From Hyphomonadaceae bacterium (lineage in GTDB: Bacteria; Pseudomonadota; Alphaproteobacteria; Caulobacterales; Hyphomonadaceae), in NCBI GenBank assembly GCA_947474455.1, contig CANJIL010000010.1, positions 16,897-80,896 of the forward strand: a stretch of 64,000 bases of DNA, written 5' to 3'. Positions 36,753 to 45,428 of this stretch are shown here, in pieces. How positions within the stretch are numbered: position 1 is the first letter of the stretch; every line of letters starts with the position of its first letter. A model generated the notes under the pieces. It was not told where the DNA came from and did no database searches. It worked only from the letters and a program-made list of their open reading frames with translations. Position numbers and translations under genes: made by a program.

Positions 36753-37618
36753 GCGCGCTCGCTCTTCTTCACATCGACCCAGAGCGCTTCCTGTTCGTCC
36801 AGCTTGAGGCTGGCGAAGTCCTGCCCGCGCGAACGCGCCAATGCTTCCATACCCGAAAAACGTTTCACGAACTTTGCGTTAGCGTTGCGAAGTGCTTCTT
36901 CCGGGTCGACCGATAGCTTGCGGCACAGATTGGCGACGACGAACAGCATATCGCCCAGCTCCTCGGCGATATGGGCCTGATCCTTCACCGGAGCGGCAAT
37001 CGCTTCCTCCAGCTCACTGATCTCTTCCTGCAGCTTCTCCAGAACCGGCTCCGGCGACGGCCAGTCGAACCCAACCCGTCCGGCTCGCTTGGTCAGCTTC
37101 TCAGCCCGCATCAGCGCGGGCAGCGCTAGCGCAACGCCGTCCAGAGCGCTGACAGGACCCTCCTTGGCCTTCTTCGCCCGCTCGGCCGCTTTCATGACCT
37201 CCCAGGCACCGGTCTGGGCGTCCACGTTGTGGATAACCTTGTCTCCGAACACGTGCGGATGCCGGTCGACCATCTTGTCGACCAGCGACTGCACAACGTC
37301 GTTGATACCGAAGTGTCCAGCTTCCTCCGCCATCCGGGCGTGGAACACCGACTGGAACAGCAGATCGCCCAGCTCGCTCTTGAGCTCGCTCATGTCGCCT
37401 TTGTGGATCGCGTCGGTGACCTCGTAGGCTTCCTCGATCGTATACGGCGCGATCGTGTCGAACGTCTGCTCGATGTCCCAAGGGCATCCCGTCCCCGGCG
37501 TTCGCAACCGAGCCATTAACGTCACCAGATCGCGCCACGGGTCGCCACTGGAGGGGAGGGAGCGGTCCCCGCCCGGGCCAGCGCCAAGCTCGGATTTCTT
37601 TGTGGCCGGATCAGGCAT
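36749..37618 (-). CDS. mazG: Nucleoside triphosphate pyrophosphohydrolase MazG
   Basis: Hydrolyses (d)NTPs to monophosphates, removing abnormal nucleotides. The 289-residue protein has two tandem all-alpha MazG domains. The first shows CPWDIEQTFDTIAPYTIEEAYE and ELGDLLFQSVFHA, and the second EEISELEEAI and EELGDMLFVVANL, each with the E-x2-E…E-x2-D metal pattern. A Pro/Gly-rich leader precedes the first domain. In-frame ATGs at 37618 and 37627 are both possible; neither has a strong ribosome site. It converges on the mobA-like gene with 4 bases of overlap. Confidence 0.95.
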   Translation of the reverse strand: MPDPATKKSELGAGPGGDRSLPSSGDPWRDLVTLMARLRTPGTGCPWDIEQTFDTIAPYTIEEAYEVTDAIHKGDMSELKSELGDLLFQSVFHARMAEEAGHFGINDVVQSLVDKMVDRHPHVFGDKVIHNVDAQTGAWEVMKAAERAKKAKEGPVSALDGVALALPALMRAEKLTKRAGRVGFDWPSPEPVLEKLQEEISELEEAIAAPVKDQAHIAEELGDMLFVVANLCRKLSVDPEEALRNANAKFVKRFSGMEALARSRGQDFASLKLDEQEALWVDVKKSERA

Positions 37619-37683
37619 CGCGCACATCCCCATATAGGCAAGTCGCATAATCAACATTATGGGCAATCGGACCCGTACCGAAA

Positions 37684-38514
37684 TCAGGCATTTGGCGTGA
37701 TTTCCAGCTCCAGCCCGTCATAGGCGGGCTTGACGCCCGCAGGCAGCCCCGCCTTGAGCTTCTCGTAGTCCAGATCGGCGTGGAGGTTCGTCAGGAACGA
37801 CCGGCGTGGCCTCAATCGTTCGATCCAGGCCAAGGCTTGGGAGACCGTCGCATGCGTCGGATGCGCCGTGTAGCGCAGCGCATCGACCACTAGGATGTCG
37901 AGCCCGCCAAGCCGCTTCAGCGTTTCCTCAGGCAACCGGACAACATCGTTGCAATAGGCAAAGGTTCCGATCCGGAAGCCCAGCGAGGGGATCCCGCCAT
38001 GGTCCTGAGCTAGAGCTAGGATATCCACCGGCCCGCCCCGGCCTTCGATGCGAACCGCCTGCCCGGCTTCCAGGTCGAGGCGCTTGTCCAGGATGGCGGG
38101 ATAATCTCCGGAGCCTTCGAAGCAGTACGCAAAGCGCCGGCCGAGAGTGCCAGCTGTCGCCTGGTCCATGTGTACTGGGATCCGCCTGCGATGACGAATG
38201 ACAAGCGCACGGAGATCGTCGATCCCGTGGCACTGGTCTGCATGCTCGTGGGTCATCAGAACGGCGTCGAGCCGGTCAATCCGGGCCGCCAGCAGCTGTT
38301 CACGCATGTCCGGCGAGGTGTCGACCAGGATCAGGGTCGGTTCAGCGGCGCGTGGCGCCCAGAACCGGATCAGGATCGAGCAACGGGATCGTCGGTTGCG
38401 CGGCTCTGCCGGGTCACAGACGCCCCAGTCATTCCCGATCCTCGGAACGCCGCCGGAAGACCCGCAGCCGAGGATGCGGACCTCCAACCTGCCCCTTGCC
38501 GCACCCAAGCTCAT
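37684..38514 (-). CDS. MBL-fold metallohydrolase (PhnP/RNase Z-like group)
   Basis: A 276-residue metallo-beta-lactamase fold protein. It begins LEVRILGCGSSGGVPRIG and carries THEHADQCHGIDDLR, the family's HxHxDx motif with Gln where many members have the second-site His, a common variant in this clade. ILVVDALRYTAHPTHAT and FLTNLHADLDYE supply the remaining ligands. It is coupled to tatD (4-base overlap) at the end of the tmk-holB-tatD block. The substrate is probably a phosphodiester (family-based); not determined. Confidence 0.9.
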   Translation of the reverse strand: MSLGAARGRLEVRILGCGSSGGVPRIGNDWGVCDPAEPRNRRSRCSILIRFWAPRAAEPTLILVDTSPDMREQLLAARIDRLDAVLMTHEHADQCHGIDDLRALVIRHRRRIPVHMDQATAGTLGRRFAYCFEGSGDYPAILDKRLDLEAGQAVRIEGRGGPVDILALAQDHGGIPSLGFRIGTFAYCNDVVRLPEETLKRLGGLDILVVDALRYTAHPTHATVSQALAWIERLRPRRSFLTNLHADLDYEKLKAGLPAGVKPAYDGLELEITPNA

Positions 38515-39287
38515 CGGCTCGCCCGCCGGAACAGGTTGACGGCGTTCGCTGTCGTCAAGCGGGCTGCTTCCTCGAAACTCATCCCACGATGATCGGCGAA
38601 CGCGCGGCAGACGTCCGCCAGATACGCTGGCTCATTCCGGCGTCCGCGATACGGCACAGGCGCAAGATACGGACAGTCGGTCTCGAGAATGATTCGCTCC
38701 AGTGGCACCTTGGCCATCACGTTGCGCACATCCGTGGCGCGCCTGAACGACAGGATGCCGGAAACGGAAAAGCTGGCTCCAAGATCGAGCGCCCGTTGCG
38801 CCAGCCGCGCCCCGCTCGTGTAGCAGTGCATCAGAATGCGGAAGGGGCCGCGCCTGAATTCGCGCTCAAGAATGTCACCGGTTAAGTCATCCGCCTCACG
38901 CGTGTGCACGACGAGGAGCAGGCCCGTCTCGCGAGCGGCGTGGATGTGCTCGACAAAGCTGCGCTCTTGCAGGGCGATCGCGCTATAGCCGTAGTGCTGA
39001 TCGAGTCCCGTCTCGCCGATGCCCACAACCTTGGCATCGCGCGCCTCCTCGACCAGCGTCTTCGCTTCGAGCGACCAATAGTCCTTTGCGTAGTGCGGAT
39101 GGACGCCGACGGTGCACGTGATGTCGTCATTGGCGTCCGCGATGGCCTTGAGCGCCGGATAGCGATCGAGGCGATCGCAGATTGTCACGAACCGCGTAAC
39201 GCCAGCCGCGCGTGCTCGCGCCAGCACGTCCGGCAGGTCGGCGTCGAATTGCTCCGCATGCAGATTGACGTGCGTGTCGAACAACAT
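38511..39287 (-). CDS. TatD family metal-dependent hydrolase
   Basis: A 258-residue TIM-barrel hydrolase of the TatD DNase family. Family patches: VGIGETGLDQHY, VVHTREADDD-like (VVHTREADDL), LMHCYTSG and LETDCPYLAPVPYRGRRNEP. The usual N-terminal metal pair D-x-H-x-H is DTHVNLH here, so the second His is Asn, a substitution I believe also occurs in related alphaproteobacteria. It lies between holB and the MBL gene, a usual location. 3'-5' exonuclease or repair activity is inferred from family. Confidence 0.93.
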   Translation of the reverse strand: MLFDTHVNLHAEQFDADLPDVLARARAAGVTRFVTICDRLDRYPALKAIADANDDITCTVGVHPHYAKDYWSLEAKTLVEEARDAKVVGIGETGLDQHYGYSAIALQERSFVEHIHAARETGLLLVVHTREADDLTGDILEREFRRGPFRILMHCYTSGARLAQRALDLGASFSVSGILSFRRATDVRNVMAKVPLERIILETDCPYLAPVPYRGRRNEPAYLADVCRAFADHRGMSFEEAARLTTANAVNLFRRASR

Positions 39288-39289
39288 CG

Positions 39290-40258
39290 TTAAGCGCCCG
39301 GCACGAGGCGTGACACGCGCGAGAGCGCAGCGGCGATAGTTTGGGCGCGATCCTGATTGAGGGCCGTTGCCTCTGAGCCAATGCGCATGACGTCAAGCGC
39401 GGCGGCCGCCCAGTCGCCGGCCAGAGCGGGATCGCTTTCACGCACGGCGCGCTTCTGCAGGCTCAAGCGCAACGCCTCCATCGCAACAACCATCGCCGTT
39501 TCGCTTTTCGATGCTTGCGACAAAGCGTTATGAAGGACGCGCGCATCCGGATTCGCCAGATTGCGAATGGCGTCGGAGATTGCGCCCATGGCCGCGATGG
39601 CGTCAGAGCTTTCGAGCTCGATAGCGCGACCTGGGCGACCTGGCGCAATGCGCGCGATTTCATCCACACGCGCTGCTGTAACGCCAACCTGCGCAAGCGC
39701 AGAAAGCGTTTCATGCTCGTTGAGCGCGCCACACCGCAGAACCCGACAACGGCTCCGCACCGTCGGTAGCAGCAATTGCTCGCCATGCGAGACCAGAAAT
39801 AGGATCGCCCGGTTTGGCGGCTCTTCCAGAGTCTTAAGAATAGCGTTCTGGCCATGGCGGTTCATCTCATCGACTGCATCGATAATCGCAATCCGCCAAC
39901 CGCCCATCGCAGGTCGCATCGAGAAAAATCCCGAAAGCTCGCGGACGCTGTCTACCGGCACCTCCGATTTCTGCTTGCCTTTGTCGTCGATGGGACGCCG
40001 CACGATGCGAAGGTCTGGATGGCTTCCAGCAACGACCAGGCGTCCGACGGTAGAGTCGGCATTCGCCGAAAACCGGCCGTCGCCATTGCCGAGCAGATGC
40101 ATCGCGAACTGCAGCGCCAATCGCGCCTTGCCTACGCCGCGCGGGCCACGCAGCAGCCAACCGTGATGTAGCTTCCCGGAGTTGACCGCTGACAAGAATT
40201 CGTGCTTCGCCGTCCCATGTCCGATGACGTGACCGAGTTCGCTTGCAGAGACCTCCAT
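39290..40258 (-). CDS. holB: DNA polymerase III subunit delta'
   Basis: Clamp-loader subunit. The 322-residue AAA+ protein shows LLRGPRGVGKARLALQFA, a degenerate P-loop lacking the final GKT/S as expected for delta', and MNRHGQNAILKTLEEPP, the SRC-region signature typical of the family (LLPTVRSRCRVLR follows). It is directly downstream of tmk with a one-base overlap and 2 bases ahead of tatD, the standard bacterial arrangement. Confidence 0.94.
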   Translation of the reverse strand: MEVSASELGHVIGHGTAKHEFLSAVNSGKLHHGWLLRGPRGVGKARLALQFAMHLLGNGDGRFSANADSTVGRLVVAGSHPDLRIVRRPIDDKGKQKSEVPVDSVRELSGFFSMRPAMGGWRIAIIDAVDEMNRHGQNAILKTLEEPPNRAILFLVSHGEQLLLPTVRSRCRVLRCGALNEHETLSALAQVGVTAARVDEIARIAPGRPGRAIELESSDAIAAMGAISDAIRNLANPDARVLHNALSQASKSETAMVVAMEALRLSLQKRAVRESDPALAGDWAAAALDVMRIGSEATALNQDRAQTIAAALSRVSRLVPGA

Positions 40259-40902
40259 CAGCGGCCTCCGCCAAAGCGTTCGTCGATTACCGCCATCGCC
40301 GCCTTCGCCAATGCATCGGGCGCTGCTGAAGCATCGAGCACGACACAGCGCTGTGGGTTGGCTCTTGCGATCGCGAGAAATGCCTGGTGGACATCTTCAT
40401 GATACTTTTGCGCACGCGCCTCGATTGCGTCCTTGTCGTTGGCGCGCACCGCCATGCGATGCCGTGCGGCGGACAGTGGCAGGTCGAGGACCAGCGTCAA
40501 ATCGGGCGTCGTTTCGCCGACGCAGATCTTGTCCAGCGTCTCGATATGCTCGCCGGGGACATGGCCAGCGGCGGCCTGGTAGGCCCGCGTTGAATCCGAA
40601 AACCTGTCGCAAATCACCCAGCTGCCAGCATTCAATGACGGGCGGATCAGATTGTCGAGATGATTGGTGCGAGCGGCATAGAACAACAGGGTTTCCGCCA
40701 GAGGCTCCCAACCGGCGACGTTGGGAGGCGGCGAAAGTATCAAGCGCCGTATCGCTTCAGCGCCGGACGTGCCGCCAGGCTCCCGCGTTCGCACCACTCT
40801 TAGCCCGCGAGCGACAAGGCGTGCTTCCAGGGCCGACGCCAGCGTGGATTTCCCTACGCCCTCGCCTCCTTCCAGCGTGATGAACCGGCCTTTTCCCGCC
40901 AA
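40258..40902 (-). CDS. tmk: Thymidylate kinase
   Basis: Phosphorylates dTMP to dTDP. The 214-residue protein has a P-loop EGGEGVGKSTLASAL, the TREPGGTSGAEAIR substrate motif, ICDRFSDSTRAYQAAAG and the LTLVLDLPL strand. The lid region is short and lacks the E. coli-type Arg cluster. Start next to the DD-carboxypeptidase gene (3-base gap). Confidence 0.96.
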   Translation of the reverse strand: MAGKGRFITLEGGEGVGKSTLASALEARLVARGLRVVRTREPGGTSGAEAIRRLILSPPPNVAGWEPLAETLLFYAARTNHLDNLIRPSLNAGSWVICDRFSDSTRAYQAAAGHVPGEHIETLDKICVGETTPDLTLVLDLPLSAARHRMAVRANDKDAIEARAQKYHEDVHQAFLAIARANPQRCVVLDASAAPDALAKAAMAVIDERFGGGR

Positions 40903-40905
40903 CCG

Positions 40906-42090
40906 CTATTCGCCCTTCAGCCCCGCCATCGCCTTGCCGAATAGTCCCAGTTCGTTGACTGCCTTGCCGGCAGCCACCGGGATCTTCTTGTCCGGCGTAC
41001 CCGGCGCAGAGATGACCAGCTCGCCGACAACATCGCCTTCCTTCACCGGCGCCATCAGCGGCGTTTTGTAAACCACGGTTCCTTTGATCTTCGGCAGAGC
41101 ATCCATATGCAGGCCCGTGGCGTAGCTCTCGGTCGCAATCAGCGAGACCTTCTCTTGCTCGCCATGCCAGACATCAGCGACGCCGACTTCCGCGCCCTTA
41201 TTGACCAGCGTCGAGGCCGTGAAGTCAAGGAACGCCGAGCGCATCACGCGCGGTCCTTCCTGCTTGCGCTCCGTCTCGCTGGCGAGGCCATTAAGCACAA
41301 TGATGCGCCGCTTGCCTTCGCGAACGGCCGAACCAACCAGACCATAGCCCGACACCGAAAGGTGCCCCGTCTTCACCCCATCCGCGCCGTCGAGCTCGCG
41401 CAGCAGTGGGTTTCGGTTGTACTGCCGCGTCTTGTTGAACGTGAATTCCGGCTCGCGGAACATTGGATAGTATTCTGGGAAGTCCTTGATGATCCGGAAC
41501 GCGATCAGCGCGATGTCATGCGCGCTCATCCTGTGCCGCGGATCATCCAACCCCGTCGCGTTCGCAAATGTGGAGCTGTTCATGCCCAGCTCTTTCGCCC
41601 GCGCCGTCGCCGCGCGCGCATAAGCCTCTTCGCTGCCGAACAGGCCTTCCGCCAGCACGATGCATGCGTCGTTGCCCGAAACAATGATCGCGCCCTTGAG
41701 CAGGTCTGACACCGAGACCCTTGAGTTGAGCGGCAGGAACATGGTCGAGCCATCCGTCCCAGCGCCGCCAGTGCGCCATGCGTGCTCGCTGACCGTGAAT
41801 TCGTCCGTCATCGTCAGGCGGCCAGCCTTCAGACGTTCGAACGTCATGTAATAGAGCATCAGCTTAGACATCGACGCCGGGATCATCGGTTCGTCGCCGT
41901 GCTTGGAGTAGAGGGGGATGCCGGCGTCCCCATCCATGATGAAGGCGTAGCTCGCGCTGGTGTTGAGCGGATCCGCCGCCAGCTGCGCCGTCGGATCGGG
42001 CGCAGGCACGGGGGCCGGCGCAGGCGGTTGCGCCACGGCTGACGAAGCCACAAGAGCTGCTGCAAGCAGAGTTCCGACAATGAAGCGCAT
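40906..42090 (-). CDS. D-alanyl-D-alanine carboxypeptidase (low-molecular-weight PBP)
   Basis: A periplasmic peptidase that trims the terminal D-Ala of peptidoglycan stem peptides. The 394 residues start with a signal peptide (MRFIVGTLLAAALVASSAVA) and a Pro/Ala linker. The three active-site motifs are present: SMSK (PASMSKLMLYY), SGND (IIVSGNDACIVLAEG) and KTG (GVKTGHLSVSGYG). The C-terminal beta domain (PDKKIPVAAGK) is of the PBP5_C type. The ATG at 42090 is set by the signal peptide. DacA/DacC/DacF subtype not assigned. Confidence 0.95.
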   Translation of the reverse strand: MRFIVGTLLAAALVASSAVAQPPAPAPVPAPDPTAQLAADPLNTSASYAFIMDGDAGIPLYSKHGDEPMIPASMSKLMLYYMTFERLKAGRLTMTDEFTVSEHAWRTGGAGTDGSTMFLPLNSRVSVSDLLKGAIIVSGNDACIVLAEGLFGSEEAYARAATARAKELGMNSSTFANATGLDDPRHRMSAHDIALIAFRIIKDFPEYYPMFREPEFTFNKTRQYNRNPLLRELDGADGVKTGHLSVSGYGLVGSAVREGKRRIIVLNGLASETERKQEGPRVMRSAFLDFTASTLVNKGAEVGVADVWHGEQEKVSLIATESYATGLHMDALPKIKGTVVYKTPLMAPVKEGDVVGELVISAPGTPDKKIPVAAGKAVNELGLFGKAMAGLKGE

Positions 42091-42240
42091 GAGCGCAGAC
42101 TCCCTCGAAAATCCGCCCACATGAAGGCGCTTCGGCCCCCCCCGTCAACCGCCTGTCACTAGCCTTATGGCCAGGTTGAGACGAGACAGCCGTCTTCCCT
42201 GCCCGCTGCCCTGCCCTGCCCGCCGGTCCACGTCACCGTT

Positions 42241-43323
42241 TTAGTTGAGTGCGGCCATCACAAGGGTCTTGGTTCCCGCGACGCCTAGCCTTCCCTGGGC
42301 CGCTTCGGCGGCGGCGCGTGATTCCCACGGGCCAACCATCACGCGATAGAATTCCGAGCCATTGAGCGTAACGCCTTTGATTGAAACAGCCACCGTCTGG
42401 CGAAGCTGATCGCGCAGCTTGTTGGCGTTGCCGAGGTCCGCAAAAGAGCCGGCCTGCAGGAAGAAACCCTTGGCTTCGGCAGGCAATGGAACCGGTGTCG
42501 GCCAAGCAGCGACAGGCGCCAGGGGCTCGGCCCGAACCGTGAGTTTCTGTACGACAGGCTGCACGGGCGCAGCGTTGGCCGCAGCGGGGGCAGGTCCAAC
42601 ATACTGGACGCGAACCTTGGCCGTTCCCTTGCCGTGCAGGTCGAGCGCCGCGCCAGCGGCCTTCGACAGATCAATGATGCGATCATCGACGAAAGGACCA
42701 CGATCATTCAGTCGAACGACGACTGTCTTGTTGTTCTCGAGGTTGGTCACGCGCACCAGCGAAGGGATCGGCAGGGTCGGGTGAGCCGCCGTCATCGCCA
42801 TTTGATCGAAGACCTCGCCCGAAGCCGAATCCTTGCCGTGGAAAGTGGGTCCATACCAGGAAGCGATGCCCACTTCGTCATAGTTCGGTTCGTACGCCGG
42901 CACATACCACTTGCCCGCGACCTGATACGGAGGGCCTGCATAGGGTTCCACAATATCGCCGGCTGGCGCGGCCGACACGAGCGCCCGCGCAGCTTCACTG
43001 CGCGAAACCGAAGACATCGGCGCCGGGCCAAAGCTGGCTTTCACGGCGCCTGGCTGAAGGTCAAACGCTTCGCTCCAGATCGGGGAAGTTTCGATAGTCG
43101 GGATCCGGGGATTCGGAGCCACCGCGATCGGCGTTCCCTCGGAACGGGACTCTATCCGGACAGTCGGCGATGCCGCCGGAGAAGGTGACTTGTAGACGAT
43201 CGGAGCGGGGGTTTGCGCCCACGACTGCTCGGCGGCGCCAACGGTGAATACCGCCGCCAGAATCGCCGCACCGGTAACCAACCGCGCGCTGATTTCAGCG
43301 CGCGCCTTGCTGACGCCTGCCAT
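42241..43323 (-). CDS. rlpA: RlpA-like septal ring lytic transglycosylase with SPOR domain
   Basis: Cleaves denuded glycan strands at the division site. The 360-residue exported protein has a signal sequence (LVTGAAILAAVFTVGAAEQSWA), a long Pro/Ser-rich spacer, the RlpA double-psi barrel (EVGIASWYGPTFHGKDSASGE, VRVTNLENNKTVVVRLNDRGPF, RIIDLSKAAGAALDLHGKG) and a C-terminal SPOR peptidoglycan-binding repeat (GFFLQAGSFADLGNANKLRD). Start at the ATG 43323; a GTG two codons earlier is in frame. It is the first gene of the leftward block ending at mazG. Confidence 0.93.
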   Translation of the reverse strand: MAGVSKARAEISARLVTGAAILAAVFTVGAAEQSWAQTPAPIVYKSPSPAASPTVRIESRSEGTPIAVAPNPRIPTIETSPIWSEAFDLQPGAVKASFGPAPMSSVSRSEAARALVSAAPAGDIVEPYAGPPYQVAGKWYVPAYEPNYDEVGIASWYGPTFHGKDSASGEVFDQMAMTAAHPTLPIPSLVRVTNLENNKTVVVRLNDRGPFVDDRIIDLSKAAGAALDLHGKGTAKVRVQYVGPAPAAANAAPVQPVVQKLTVRAEPLAPVAAWPTPVPLPAEAKGFFLQAGSFADLGNANKLRDQLRQTVAVSIKGVTLNGSEFYRVMVGPWESRAAAEAAQGRLGVAGTKTLVMAALN

Positions 43324-43631
43324 CACCACAGCCCTCTTACTGAGATCGAACCGCGGCTGTCCCCGTGGCCCGAGCCGCTCTTCTGGCGGCGTGTTTTGGG
43401 ACCTTAGCGGGCGCGTCTTTCGGTTCGAAAACCAGGATCGATCGAATTTTGATCAATGTCGATCGACCGGACGCGATGGTTACTGGCGCTCGCCGGATTG
43501 GCGAGGAATCCACGCGAAAAACCCGCTATTCCTTCGCAATCGCGCGCTGGGAGGCCTCTTCCGGGCATGCGGCGGCATGGCCCGCATAAACCATTTTTCT
43601 TTGCAGCAGACCGCGAATAGATGGTGCCGCG

Positions 43632-43721
43632 GGAAAGGTGGCCGAGTGGTTTAAGGCACCGGTCTTGAAAACCGGCGTGGGGGAAACTCCACCGTGGGTT
43701 CGAATCCCACCCTTTCCGCCA
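43632..43721 (+). tRNA. tRNA-Ser (anticodon TGA)
   Basis: A 90-base class II tRNA with CCA. The acceptor GGAAAGG pairs with CCTTTCC. The anticodon stem is CCGGT/ACCGG with loop CTTGAAA (TGA). The long variable arm contains GTGGGGGAAACTCCAC, and the T arm is GTGGG-TTCGAAT-CCCAC. Confidence 0.97.
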
Positions 43722-43845
43722 AGAGGCATCCTAATACATTGAAAATAGACCATAAAAAAATGGCATACGCCAAGCTTTTTTCTTCAACCCACATGCCAAC
43801 CCACAGGGCTGCCGAGATGAGGTTGGCTTGCATGAGGCGAGCTGA

Positions 43846-43998
43846 GACGTGCTCGGCCCGCTGGGTGTTCGTGGCCGCAACTCGGACAACCGCTTGATCA
43901 GGGAAAAACTCGGCTGGGCGCCGAGCGAGCCGCTCCGCAAGGGCCTTGAAAAAACCTATGCGTGGATCGAGCACGAGATCAGCCACAAGGCTGCCTGA
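43846..43998 (+). pseudogene. C-terminal fragment of a GDP-mannose 3,5-epimerase-like gene
   Basis: About 50 codons ending in TGA read GPLGVRGRNSDNRLIREKLG then WAPSEPLRKGLEKTYAWIE. This is the C-terminal signature of the extended short-chain dehydrogenase family that epimerises GDP-sugars. A stop codon at 43843-43845 closes the frame on the left, and no N-terminal domain (the NAD-binding GxxGxxG) exists upstream, where tRNA-Ser lies instead. So only a scrap remains, 125 bases after the tRNA, consistent with past insertion or deletion at the tRNA locus. Confidence 0.75.
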
Positions 43999-44499
43999 GT
44001 ACGGCGGCCCCTGGCGATCGCCTGCGCAAGATCATCGCGGCGTCGACGACTGTTTCCTCCGCTCGGTAGATGCCTGTCCAGGCGATAGCGACGACGGGAA
44101 CATCCAGGCCTTCTCGTTGAGCCCCGTCCCGTGAACGGGCGCATTCAGCGCCGGCCAGACATACTCCGCGCGCAGTCCCTGAAAATGCAGCCGGCCCCAG
44201 ACGCTTGCGATGGCTGCTGTGCAGAGCCGTCCTGAAATACGACATGCAGGCTATCACCATGAGGATCAACAACGGCTGAAAGGCTGGACCTTCCGCTTCA
44301 TTTTTGCTGTTCAATGATGTGGGCTGAAATGGCGTGAAATTCGGCCGGAACCGAAACCCCTTCCACCACCTTACGCCCTTCGGGCTTTGTGCGGCAGGCC
44401 ACACGAAATGTGGAGTGACATGCGAAGCCTTGGCGCAAGTAGACCGTTGCAATGAAGCGCTTTCTGACACGATAAACTGGCCTCAACGGAGTGCGGGCG
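43999..44499. other. Decayed region between the epimerase scrap and hupE
   Basis: No intact gene. On the minus strand, 44040-44220 has a coding-like frame (…GLRAEYVWPALNAPVHGTG…) without start or family, and 44245-44300 encodes a hydrophobic stretch (LLILMVIACMSYF) in another frame. It looks like remains of one or more genes. Confidence 0.35.
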
Positions 44500-45087
44500 A
44501 TGTGGTTCGAGAACGTCGGGACATTCATCGAATTCGGATTCCAACACATCCTCCCCCATGGGCTGGATCACGGCCTGTTCGTGGTCGCGCTTTATCTCAA
44601 CGCAAGAAACTGGGGCTCCCTGTTCCTTCAGGTCACGACCTTCACCCTTGCTCACACAATCACGCTGGGCCTCACCTCGACCGGCCTCGTCCAGAGCCCC
44701 GGCGAAATCATCGAGCCCCTGATTGCCATCTCGATCGTCATCCTGGCGATAGAGGCCATCATCTTCAAGAAAACCAATATCTGGCGCCTGCCGGTGATTT
44801 TCGCGTTCGGCCTGCTGCATGGGCTGGGCTTCGGCTCGGTGATGAAGGTCTATCTGGAGAACGCAGACCTCTCCGCCGGCCTTATCGGCATCACCGTCGG
44901 CGTCGAACTCGGCCACCTGTCTGTGCTGATCGCAACCGGCATTGTCGCCCTAGCCGTACAACTGGCGTTCAAGACCGCCAACCGCCCTAACCTCTACCGC
45001 CCCGCCTTCGTCATCCCGCTCGCAGGCGCGATCGCTCTAGTCGGCCTGTTCTGGACGCTGCAACGGGCGGGGCTGATCCGTGAGTAA
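44500..45087 (+). CDS. HupE/UreJ family membrane protein
   Basis: A 195-residue protein with about six membrane segments and the conserved histidine motifs of this family: FGFQHILPHGLDHGLFV, FTLAHTITLGL, FGLLHGLGFGSV and GVELGHLSVL. Relatives are suspected metal (nickel/cobalt) permeases, but this branch has no proven substrate. GGAG 8 bases upstream favours the ATG at 44500 over a GTG at 44491. No hydrogenase or urease genes are nearby. tRNA-Phe begins 5 bases after the stop on the other strand. Confidence 0.88.
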   Translation: MWFENVGTFIEFGFQHILPHGLDHGLFVVALYLNARNWGSLFLQVTTFTLAHTITLGLTSTGLVQSPGEIIEPLIAISIVILAIEAIIFKKTNIWRLPVIFAFGLLHGLGFGSVMKVYLENADLSAGLIGITVGVELGHLSVLIATGIVALAVQLAFKTANRPNLYRPAFVIPLAGAIALVGLFWTLQRAGLIRE

Positions 45088-45092
45088 CAGAG

Positions 45093-45168
45093 TGGTGCCC
45101 AGGGCCGGAATCGAACCAGCGACACGCGGATTTTCAATCCGCTGCTCTACCAACTGAGCTACCTGGGC
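45093..45168 (-). tRNA. tRNA-Phe (anticodon GAA)
   Basis: A 76-base cloverleaf with CCA on the minus strand. The acceptor GCCCAGG pairs with CCTGGGC. The anticodon stem is CGGAT/ATCCG with loop TGAA-containing (GAA), and the T arm is CTGGTTCGATTCCGG. It lies downstream of yacG, as in many alphaproteobacteria. Confidence 0.97.
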
Positions 45169-45209
45169 TTACCGCCTGCGCGATTAAGGCGCGATGTATA
45201 GGGAAACCA

Positions 45210-45428
45210 TTATTCCCTGTCCATGCCCTTGTCCGGGCTTCTCAAACCGCTGCTTTCACTGGATTCGCCACCGCCGGAAGGGCGTGCCTCGTCCTCCTCG
45301 CCCGCCGGAGCGCCGGGGATGGCGTAGGTTCCCTTGAGCCAGCGCGACAGGTCGACATCGGCGCAGCGGCGGGAGCAGAAAGGTGTGAATTTAGGGTCAG
45401 TTGGCTTGGAGCAGATCGGGCAGGCCAT
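45210..45428 (-). CDS. yacG: DNA gyrase inhibitor YacG (zinc-binding)
   Basis: A 72-residue protein. A four-Cys zinc site (CPICSKP…CSRRCADVDLSRW) is the YacG signature; the domain binds GyrB in E. coli. An acidic, Ser/Gly-rich tail follows. The ATG at 45428 overlaps the RNase E/G stop by one base, so it is the last gene of the murA-to-yacG run. Confidence 0.94.
   Translation of the reverse strand: MACPICSKPTDPKFTPFCSRRCADVDLSRWLKGTYAIPGAPAGEEDEARPSGGGESSESSGLRSPDKGMDRE

Noticed and set aside
43651..43986. 111-codon minus frame running through tRNA-Ser
   Set aside because: It translates the antisense of a tRNA (the familiar RVGFEPTVEF-type artefact) and overlaps the epimerase scrap.
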